From Chloroflexota bacterium (GTDB taxonomy: Bacteria > Chloroflexota > UBA6077): DNA of 6,839 nucleotides. Shown here in pieces: positions 1-4,751 of this stretch (position 1 is its first letter; every line of letters starts with the position of its first letter). The stretch lies in the NCBI GenBank assembly GCA_021806765.1, contig JAJZQR010000292.1, forward strand, positions 1 to 6,839, in the 5' to 3' direction. The notes below the pieces were generated by a model, which was given only the letters and a program-made list of their open reading frames with translations, did not search any database and was not told the DNA's origin. The translations under genes were made by a program, and so were the position numbers.

Positions 1-249
1 GAGGGGCAGGCTCGAGGGGAGCAGACGCTCGAGCGTCCAGGCCGGCAGGACCGCCGCCGTCAGGCAGGCGACCTCCATGGCCCCACCATGGAGGAGTTGC
101 CGGGTCGGGCCCTCCCTGGGCGCCCGCCGCTCCAGCTTCTCCACCAGCCGGCCCATCCCTACCACGGGGTGCCACCGCTCGGGCGGTTCCCCCATCAAGA
201 GGTCCAGGGCGACTGCCAGGGCGATCACTTTGCCTCGGTTCACGCTCAC
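1..249 (-). CDS. cbiB: Adenosylcobinamide-phosphate synthase CbiB/CobD, N-terminal part
   Basis: This is the first 83 codons of an integral-membrane enzyme of cobamide biosynthesis. The family joins an aminopropanol (phosphate) linker to adenosylcobyric acid, giving adenosylcobinamide (phosphate). The N-terminus shows the CbiB signature: a hydrophobic start (IALAVALDLL, residues 9-18), then GEPPERWHPVVGMGRLVEKLE (20-40). A second hydrophobic stretch (about 58-72) looks like the next membrane segment. The rest lies beyond the left edge. I chose the GTG at 249 because AGGA sits seven bases upstream. GTG at 243, behind GAGGTGA, is nearly as good, and GTG at 228 is also in frame. The gene follows cobS on the same strand after a 210-bp gap filled with repeats, so it is probably still in the riboswitch-controlled operon. 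Identity is confident; the exact start is not. Confidence 0.86.
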   Translation of the reverse strand, partial: MSVNRGKVIALAVALDLLMGEPPERWHPVVGMGRLVEKLERRAPREGPTRQLLHGGAMEVACLTAAVLPAWTLERLLPSSLPL

Positions 250-301
250 CTCTTCTTCCTGTACGATAGCTTCCAGTAGGGCAGGGTCGCCCCCGCGCCA
301 A

Positions 302-384
302 CCTAACCCCCTGGCCCCCTTCCCTACGAGGGAAGGGGAGAAAGACTCCCCCTTCCCCATGGGGAAGGGGGTCGGGGGGTTAGG
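302..384. repeat. Cloverleaf-like palindromic repeat in the cobS-cbiB gap
   Basis: An 83-bp element made of three nested dyads. The outer arms CCTAACCCCC (302-311) and GGGGGTTAGG (375-384) are perfect complements. Inside lie a perfect 10-bp hairpin with a 3-nt loop (316-325/329-338) and a perfect 24-bp palindrome centred on CCATGG (348-371). The outer stem plus two inner hairpins would fold like a cloverleaf in RNA or a cruciform in DNA. It has no coding content and resembles the short non-autonomous palindromic repeats scattered through Chloroflexota and other genomes. Family membership is inferred from appearance. Confidence 0.8.
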
Positions 385-386
385 TC

Positions 387-464
387 CAGCCTGCGCGTGC
401 CTCGTCCCGAAGCAGCCCCTTTTGCCCCACCAGGTCGCGCGCACCCGTAAAGGGTGCGCCTACA
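387..464 (-). repeat. Interspersed palindromic repeat, copy A, overlapping the cobS stop
   Basis: A 78-bp element sharing both ends with copy B at 1301-1370: one end is CAGCCTGCGCGTGCC (387-401), the other a hairpin plus CTACA (460-464). The hairpin is GCGCACCC (439-446) paired with GGGTGCGC (452-459). The middle has diverged and differs in length from copy B. Read along the minus strand it begins TGTAGGCGCACCC, and the TAG in this sequence is the cobS stop codon. It directly adjoins the cloverleaf repeat at 302-384. Confidence 0.78.
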
Positions 465-1236
465 GTGCGCTGATGGCCACGCAGGCCAGCAGAACGGTGG
501 CCTCCACTACCAGCCCCAGGCCGCCGCAGACGTCGCCGGTGACCCCGCCTATCTTCGCGATGGCCAGCCGGCCCCCCAGGAAAACCAGCAGCCCGGCCGG
601 GACCAGCATGGCCGCCCCGGTCCACCCCATCACCCCGATCGCCACGACGGCAGCCAGGACCGTCGCTCCTATCATATGACGCCGCCGCAAGTGGGGCTTC
701 AGCCCCGCGGCCAGCCCGCTGGTACTCCCTGCGGGGAAGGTCGCCAGGATCACGGCCATGGCCCACCGGGACAGAGCCGCGGCTACCACCAGCGCCCGAA
801 CCCTGCCCTCCACCGTCATGGTGGCCAGGGCGCTGTACTCTATCAGCAGCAGGGATCCGGCGGCGGCTATCCCGTAACTCCCCACCCGGCTGTCCCGCAT
901 GATGGCCAGCCGTCCGGCGGGGTCCCGTCCCCCGAACATCCCGTCGAAGCTGTCCATGAGGGCGTCCAGGTGGAGGGCTCCGGTCACCGCCAGCAGGGTC
1001 GCTACCATCAGTGCCGCTACCACCGAGGGTGGGAACCAGGGCGCCAGCAGCGCCCCAACCGCCGCCACCAGCCCACCCACGACGGCCCCTACCAGGGGGA
1101 AACAGGCCACGGGCCAGCCCATGGGGCCGAGGGCGAGGGTCTTGGGCACCGGGATCGGTATAACGGTGAGGAAGCCTGCCGCCACCAGGGGGGCAGCCAG
1201 CGCTCGTTCCAGGGCCGAGGTCCATCGACGACGCAT
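460..1236 (-). CDS. cobS: Adenosylcobinamide-GDP ribazoletransferase (cobalamin synthase) CobS
   Basis: This 258-residue membrane enzyme catalyses the last assembly step of cobamides: it joins alpha-ribazole (or its phosphate) to adenosylcobinamide-GDP, releasing GMP. The length is normal for the family. Recognisable motifs are GWPVACFPLVGAVVGG (residues 40-55), the catalytic acidic block TGALHLDALMDSFDGMFGGR (85-104) followed by RLAIMRDSRVGSYG (109-122), SR at 156-157, and the C-terminal GGVTGDVCGGLGLVVEA (230-246). The usual HLDGLAD appears here as HLDALMD, but the acidic residues are kept. Several hydrophobic segments indicate a polytopic membrane protein. The ATG lies one base from the btuD stop, with GAGGGG upstream, so translation is probably coupled. 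The TAG stop falls inside repeat copy A, which suggests the C-terminus was trimmed or reset when that element inserted. Confidence 0.93.
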   Translation of the reverse strand: MRRRWTSALERALAAPLVAAGFLTVIPIPVPKTLALGPMGWPVACFPLVGAVVGGLVAAVGALLAPWFPPSVVAALMVATLLAVTGALHLDALMDSFDGMFGGRDPAGRLAIMRDSRVGSYGIAAAGSLLLIEYSALATMTVEGRVRALVVAAALSRWAMAVILATFPAGSTSGLAAGLKPHLRRRHMIGATVLAAVVAIGVMGWTGAAMLVPAGLLVFLGGRLAIAKIGGVTGDVCGGLGLVVEATVLLACVAISAL

Positions 1237-1237
1237 C

Positions 1238-2200
1238 TCAGCCCCTCGCCGCGGCGGGATCTGTCGCCGGTTCCGTGGGCGGCTCAGTAGTGCCCGGCTT
1301 CAGCCTGCGCGTGCCCGGTGCCGCATTCTCTCGCACGAGGCCACGCGCACCCATAAAGGGTGCGGCTACATCGGTGCCGTCACGCGTGTCCGCAAAGGGT
1401 GCGGCTACAGTTCCGTGCTGCCTCGCCCCCGGCGGCAGCACCACCGGTGCCCCGCTCTCCGGGTGGCAGGCCAGGCACAGATCGACCTGGAATACTTCCG
1501 ATACCAGGCTTGGGGTCAGCACCTCTACCGGTGATCCCACCGCTACCAGCCGCCCACGGGAGAGCACTGCCAGGTGGGTGCAGTAGGAGGCGGCCAGATT
1601 CAGGTCGTGGAAGACGCCCGCGGCGGTTAGTCCGCCTTGCACCAGTTCCGCCACCAACTCGGTGATGGCTATCTGGTGCTTCAGGTCCATGTGGGTGGTG
1701 GGTTCGTCCAGCAGCAGTACCTCGGGCTGCTGGGCGAGCGCTCTGGCTACCATCACCCGCTGCCGCTCACCCCCTGAGAGATCCTCCATCCGCCGGTCGG
1801 CCAGGTGGCGGCACCGAGCCAATTCCATGGCCCGTTCGGTGATGGCCCGGTCGGTGGCGCTCTCTCTCGCCAGGAAGCCCCGGAAGGGAGTCCGCCCCAT
1901 CATTACCACCTCCCAGGCCGTGAAGGGGGCCGGCAGGTTGGGGTTTTGGGGCAGCAGGGCAAGGCGGCGGGCGATCTCCCCCCGATTCATCCTCTCCATC
2001 GGCCGCCCGTCCAGGGTTACCCTTCCCGTGGTCGGCTTCAGCAGCCCGGCCGCCAGCCGCAGCAGGGTGGTCTTCCCCGATCCGTTGGGACCGACGAGGC
2101 CCAGAAAGGAGCCGGGCTCCAATCCCAGGGACACTTCCTGGAGGATCGGGGTGTCCGCGAACTGGAAGACAACCCTGTCTAAGAACAGAAGGTTCTCCAT
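1238..2200 (-). CDS. btuD: Vitamin B12 ABC transporter ATPase BtuD with a repeat-derived tail
   Basis: This 320-residue cytoplasmic ATPase would power corrinoid import through BtuC (FecE/BtuD class of ABC importers). All catalytic motifs are present: Walker A GPNGSGKT (37-44), Q-loop Q85, signature LSGGERQ (141-147), Walker B VLLLDEP (161-167), D-loop MDL (171-173) and the switch histidine H198 in FHDLN. The family-like part ends near residue 255 with CHPESGAPVVLPP. Residues 261-320 form an unrelated, low-complexity, Pro/Thr/Ala-rich tail. It includes two related segments (TVAAPFADTRDG and DVAAPFMGARG) encoded by interspersed repeat copies C and B. The ATG at 2200 overlaps the btuC stop (TGATG), and upstream Shine-Dalgarno complementarity is weak, so coupled translation from btuC is likely. 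The substrate is inferred from the B12 riboswitch and the cobS/cbiB neighbours; the ATPase alone could equally be a siderophore or heme type. Confidence 0.92.
   Translation of the reverse strand: MENLLFLDRVVFQFADTPILQEVSLGLEPGSFLGLVGPNGSGKTTLLRLAAGLLKPTTGRVTLDGRPMERMNRGEIARRLALLPQNPNLPAPFTAWEVVMMGRTPFRGFLARESATDRAITERAMELARCRHLADRRMEDLSGGERQRVMVARALAQQPEVLLLDEPTTHMDLKHQIAITELVAELVQGGLTAAGVFHDLNLAASYCTHLAVLSRGRLVAVGSPVEVLTPSLVSEVFQVDLCLACHPESGAPVVLPPGARQHGTVAAPFADTRDGTDVAAPFMGARGLVRENAAPGTRRLKPGTTEPPTEPATDPAAARG
1301..1370 (-). repeat. Interspersed palindromic repeat, copy B, inside the btuD 3' end
   Basis: A 70-bp copy with the same ends as copy A: CAGCCTGCGCGTGCC at 1301-1315 and a hairpin plus GGCTACA at the other end. 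The hairpin is formed by CGCACCC and GGGTGCG around a short A-rich loop. It is translated as part of the BtuD tail (roughly residues 277-300: VAAPFMGARGLVRENAAPGTRR). Confidence 0.78.
1381..1409 (-). repeat. Truncated repeat, copy C, in tandem with copy B
   Basis: A partial copy that retains only the hairpin end: CACGCGTGTCCGCAAAGGGT followed by GCGGCTACA. It matches copy B apart from changes in one hairpin arm (GTGTCCG instead of CGCACCC), so the palindrome is partly lost. It is encoded in frame as TVAAPFADTR in the BtuD tail, about ten bases upstream (in gene direction) of copy B. Confidence 0.68.
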
Positions 2201-3270
2201 CAGAACACCGACCGCTTCTGCTGACGCAGCAAGAACAGGAAGAAGGGTGCCCCGCAGAAGGCCGTGACCACGCCCACCGGCACCTCCTGAGGCCCGGGCA
2301 GCAGCCTGGCTACTGCGTCGGCGGTCACCAGGAAGGTCGCGCCGCCCAGGGCGCTGAGGGGTATCACCGATCGGTAGTCGGGACCCCACAGCAGCCGGAC
2401 GGCGTGGGGGACCACCAGGCCCACGAAGCCGATCAATCCCGCCGCCGCCACAGCCGCAGCTGTGGCCAGGGTGGCACAGCCGATCAGCACTACCTTCACC
2501 AACTCCACGTTGACCCCCAGGGAGCGCGCCTGGTCCTCGTCCAGCTGCAGGACGTTGGTTATCCCTCCCAGGAGGGAGAGTACCAGGGCTGCGGCCCCCA
2601 CGGGAGGGGCCGCCAGGACCACCTGGTGCCAGCCGGTGGTGTTGAAGCCCCCCAGCATCCAGGCGTAGATTATCGGTATCTTGTCTCCTTGAGAGTACAT
2701 CACGAAGGAGGTGCCCGCGCTGGCCAGGGACCCCACCGCTACCCCCGCCAGCAGGAGGGTGGTCACCGGGGTCGAGCGTCCCACCCTGGCCATGGAATAG
2801 ACCAATCCCACCGTTAGCAGGGCGCTCAGGAAGGCGGCGAACTGGATAACCCCCAGGGAGTAGAGGGCGGGGGGAAGGGGGGCCGCCATGGCGAGGGCGG
2901 CGCCCAGTCCTGCTCCCGCGGCCACTCCTACCAGGTAGGGATCGGCCAGGGGGTTCCGGAACAACCCCTGATAGGTGGCCCCGGCCACCGAGAGCCCGGC
3001 CCCCACCAGGGCGCCCATGATCACTCGGGGCAACCTCACTTCCCACAGGATGGTCTCGAAGCTGGCCGGCCACCAGGGCGTCACGTCGACGAAGGGGAGC
3101 CTGGACAGCAGGAGGGCCAGCACCGTGCCCGGATCCAGCTGCGCCTTCCCTATCATCACGCCCGCCACACAGGCCAGCAGCAGGGCGGCCAGGGCGATAC
3201 CGTAGCGCCCCATCCCGGGCCGCATTTTTCGTCTTCCTATCCGTTGGGCTCTCACCGCCGCGATCTCCAA
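2200..3270 (-). CDS. btuC: Vitamin B12 ABC transporter permease BtuC (FecCD family)
   Basis: This integral-membrane permease forms the translocation channel with BtuD and receives substrate from BtuF. It is 356 residues from the TTG at 3270, close to the usual 330-350. FecCD hallmarks are visible: LPRVIMGALVGAGLSVAGATYQGLFRNPLADPYLVGVAAGAGLG (80-123), LDEDQARSLGVN (243-254), the cytoplasmic coupling region GLIGFVGLVVPHAVRLLWGPDYR (278-300), and EVPVGVVTAFCGAPFFLFLL (329-348). About ten hydrophobic segments are present. The start is uncertain. TTG at 3270 has a modest AAGGGG upstream, while ATG at 3225 (residue 16, 341 aa) follows a GGAAG motif and removes a basic N-terminal stretch; both are plausible. 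The gene is separated from btuF by a 97-bp gap containing a palindromic repeat, and its stop overlaps the btuD start by one base. Confidence 0.93.
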   Translation of the reverse strand: MEIAAVRAQRIGRRKMRPGMGRYGIALAALLLACVAGVMIGKAQLDPGTVLALLLSRLPFVDVTPWWPASFETILWEVRLPRVIMGALVGAGLSVAGATYQGLFRNPLADPYLVGVAAGAGLGAALAMAAPLPPALYSLGVIQFAAFLSALLTVGLVYSMARVGRSTPVTTLLLAGVAVGSLASAGTSFVMYSQGDKIPIIYAWMLGGFNTTGWHQVVLAAPPVGAAALVLSLLGGITNVLQLDEDQARSLGVNVELVKVVLIGCATLATAAAVAAAGLIGFVGLVVPHAVRLLWGPDYRSVIPLSALGGATFLVTADAVARLLPGPQEVPVGVVTAFCGAPFFLFLLRQQKRSVF

Positions 3271-3291
3271 CGTTCCCCTTCTTAGTCGACT

Positions 3292-3357
3292 ACCACGGAG
3301 GCACGGAGTTCACGGAGATCTCTCTTTCGGACTCCGTGCTCTCCGTGTCTCTGTGGT
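3292..3357. repeat. MITE-like inverted repeat between btuF and btuC
   Basis: A 66-bp imperfect palindrome. Left arm 3292-3317 (ACCACGGAGGCACGGAG...) matches the reverse complement of right arm 3332-3357 at 22 of 26 positions, around a 14-nt loop. The ACCAC(A/G)GAG(A/G)CACGGAG style is a very common interspersed palindromic element in environmental bacterial genomes. It fills nearly all of the btuF-btuC gap. In the polycistronic mRNA it would form a long hairpin, which could stabilise the upstream btuF part or reduce read-through; no U tract follows, so it is not an intrinsic terminator. Confidence 0.82.
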
Positions 3358-3366
3358 TACTTCCCG

Positions 3367-4323
3367 CTAGGGCTTGCTCGGGTGGAGTTTGCCGGCTATC
3401 AACTCGAGCCCATCCACCACCCTCGGGCCCGGCCGGTTGGTGAGATCCGGGTCTATCTCGAAGATCCTCCCGGTCTTGATCGCCGTGACCTGCTTCCATC
3501 CGGGCCTGGCCGCCACCGTTTGGGGTGATTGGCCACCGTCCGAGCCGTGGTCAGCCAGCAGGATCACCTCCGGGTCCGCCAGGAACAGCGATTCCTGGTT
3601 CAACTGAGGCCATTCCTTGCCGGCGCCCTCGGCCACGTTGCTGCCCCCGGCCACCCGGATCATATCGTCCACGAAGGAGCCCGGGCCGGCGGTGTAAAGC
3701 TCGGGGGAGAGTTCGAAGAAGGTGCGGACCGGCGCGGACCCCTTCCATCGGGCCTCGACGGCCGCTATCCGGCTCTGCATGCCCCCAACCAGGGTCTCCG
3801 CCTCCTTCTGGCGGCCGGTTACCCGCCCCACCAGCCTGATGCCCTCCAGAACCGCATCGACCTTCTTGGGGTTGACCACCATCGCTACCAGCCCGCGTTT
3901 CTCCAGTTCGGGGATGGCTGTCTTCACGTGCATCTCGGTGCCCAGGATCAGGTCGGGCTCCAGGACGAGGATCTTCTCCATGTCGGGCTTCACGAAGCTG
4001 CCCACTTTCGGCTTCTCCCTGGCGGCAGGGGGGAAGTCCGAGTATTCGTCCACCCCCACCACCCGGTCTCCTAGCCCCAGGGCGAATAGGATCTCGGTGT
4101 TGCTGGAGGAGAGGGAGACGATCCGCCGTGGCTCTTTGGCCAGGGTCACCTTCCTGCCGGCGTCGTCCGTCACGGTCATGGGGAAGGACGAGACCGCCGA
4201 AGTGGCGACGGCGGGGGCTGTGGGGACCGCGGGGGGTTGGGGCGCAGAAGCGACCTGGGTTGAGGCGCAGGCAGAGGTCAGGATCGCCAGGATAACCAGG
4301 ATGCAGGCTGTGATGGAACGCAA
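3367..4323 (-). CDS. btuF: Corrinoid-binding lipoprotein BtuF, ABC importer receptor
   Basis: A 318-residue extracytoplasmic substrate-binding protein of the Peripla_BP_2 (BtuF/FepB) family, which would capture cobalamin or other corrinoids and deliver them to BtuCD. Residues 1-18 form a lipoprotein signal: R2, a hydrophobic core ITACILVILAIL, then TSAC with C19 as the likely lipidated cysteine (the -3 position is Thr, so the lipobox is imperfect). A Pro/Ala/Val-rich linker (20-47) precedes the binding domain, which starts at FPMTVTDDAGRKVTLAKEPRRIVSLSSSNTEILFALGLGDRVVGV (47-91). Other family motifs are DFPPAAREKPKVGSF (96-110) and KILVLEPDLILG (117-128). The start is TTG at 4323, chosen because GAGGAGGTGA lies just upstream and the signal peptide begins immediately after it. 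It is the first gene behind the B12 riboswitch. Cobalamin rather than siderophore binding is inferred from that switch and the downstream genes. Confidence 0.92.
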   Translation of the reverse strand: MRSITACILVILAILTSACASTQVASAPQPPAVPTAPAVATSAVSSFPMTVTDDAGRKVTLAKEPRRIVSLSSSNTEILFALGLGDRVVGVDEYSDFPPAAREKPKVGSFVKPDMEKILVLEPDLILGTEMHVKTAIPELEKRGLVAMVVNPKKVDAVLEGIRLVGRVTGRQKEAETLVGGMQSRIAAVEARWKGSAPVRTFFELSPELYTAGPGSFVDDMIRVAGGSNVAEGAGKEWPQLNQESLFLADPEVILLADHGSDGGQSPQTVAARPGWKQVTAIKTGRIFEIDPDLTNRPGPRVVDGLELIAGKLHPSKP

Positions 4324-4324
4324 G

Positions 4325-4373
4325 CTTCACCTCCTCGGGTGCTTTCCGCGGGCCGTATACCCTGGAGGTGAAG
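4325..4373 (-). promoter_or_regulatory. Hairpin sequestering the btuF ribosome binding site
   Basis: A perfect 10-bp inverted repeat. CTTCACCTCC in the RNA (plus-strand 4364-4373) pairs with GGAGGTGAAG (plus-strand 4325-4334), the latter being the btuF Shine-Dalgarno sequence. After a small internal loop the stem continues with GGGT/ACCC (4337-4340 with 4359-4362). It lies between the intrinsic terminator and the TTG start and would block ribosome access when formed. A second anti-SD sequence, CACCTCC in the RNA, occurs at 4414-4420, so competing pairings are possible. Confidence 0.7.
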
Positions 4374-4380
4374 GCGAAAC

Positions 4381-4414
4381 AAAAAAACCTTGTCCCGCAG
4401 AGTCGGTGACAAGG
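4381..4414 (-). terminator. Intrinsic terminator in the riboswitch expression platform
   Basis: In RNA sense, CCTTGTC (4414-4408) pairs with GACAAGG (4394-4388). The pairing extends inward by CCG/CGG (4406-4404 with 4397-4395) past a one-base bulge. The stem is followed at once by seven U residues (4387-4381). It lies after the cobalamin aptamer and about 58 bases before the btuF start, exactly where a transcriptional riboswitch would place its OFF terminator. Confidence 0.85.
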
Positions 4415-4419
4415 GAGGT

Positions 4420-4439
4420 GGGGCTTTCGAAGAAGCCCC
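4420..4439 (-). promoter_or_regulatory. Stable hairpin between aptamer and terminator
   Basis: A perfect 7-bp stem GGGGCTT/AAGCCCC (4439-4433 with 4426-4420 in RNA sense) with a six-base CTTCGA loop, five bases upstream of the terminator stem. It may be the P13-type hairpin whose loop forms the kissing contact in cobalamin riboswitches, or a spacer stem. I could not identify the partner loop with certainty. Confidence 0.5.
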
Positions 4440-4463
4440 GCCGGCCTACGCCCTCTCTCTCGG

Positions 4464-4596
<133 letters not shown>

Positions 4597-4612
4597 TCAG
4601 TTCTTGGAAGCG

Positions 4613-4642
4613 ATCATAGCAGAGGCCGGAGAAGGGTGTCAA
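4613..4642 (-). promoter_or_regulatory. Sigma70-type promoter of the btuF riboswitch operon
   Basis: On the minus strand, a perfect -35 TTGACA (4642-4637) is separated by 18 bases from the -10 TATGAT (4618-4613), which also carries the extended TGC just upstream. Transcription should begin near 4606, a few bases before the aptamer. Confidence 0.85.
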
Positions 4643-4654
4643 TGTCGTGGACCT

Positions 4655-4667
4655 CCCCCACAGGGGG
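4655..4667. promoter_or_regulatory. Small G/C dyad between the divergent promoters
   Basis: CCCCC and GGGGG flank ACA (4655-4667). The dyad covers the place where the plus-strand promoter would have its -35 hexamer and lies upstream of the minus-strand -35. It could be a regulator site, but there is only one copy and no recognised consensus. Confidence 0.3.
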
Positions 4668-4675
4668 TGCAGTGC

Positions 4676-4684
4676 TGCTATAAT
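4676..4684 (+). promoter_or_regulatory. Extended -10 promoter of the molybdopterin oxidoreductase gene
   Basis: TGCTATAAT is a perfect extended -10 (TGnTATAAT). No -35 hexamer is seen 16-18 bases upstream, where a run of C lies instead. The expected start near 4691 gives a leader of about 60 bases. This position also argues against any start codon upstream of 4752 for the following gene. Confidence 0.7.
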
Positions 4685-4751
4685 CAGTACACTGTTTGAA
4701 GATGTTCGCCCGGCCCGGCTCTCCTGTTCCAGCCTGCCTTCGGAGGTGCTC

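Noticed and set aside
454..1290. Long plus-strand open frame opposite cobS
   Set aside because: It has no domain, its composition is biased to His/Gln/Gly/Pro, and it lies antisense to a conserved gene.
387..1409. Possible CRISPR-like array from the repeated GCGCACCC/GGGTGCGG units
   Set aside because: There are only three copies, irregularly spaced, one truncated, and two of them inside a coding region. Units are palindromic and interspersed, and no cas genes are visible.
2201..3073. Upstream extension of the btuD frame, which is open to 3073 on the minus strand
   Set aside because: Only the part after the ATG at 2200 has ABC ATPase sequence. The upstream part is low-complexity and lies inside btuC in another frame.
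4647..4751. Earlier ATG at 4647 for the oxidoreductase (35 extra residues)
   Set aside because: The extended -10 promoter at 4676-4684 lies downstream of that codon. The extra residues lack a signal peptide or family similarity, and the ATG at 4752 has a strong ribosome binding site.
4691..4751. Possible molybdenum-cofactor riboswitch in the oxidoreductase leader
   Set aside because: The leader is only about 60 bases and shows none of the multi-stem structure or conserved segments expected of the Moco RNA.
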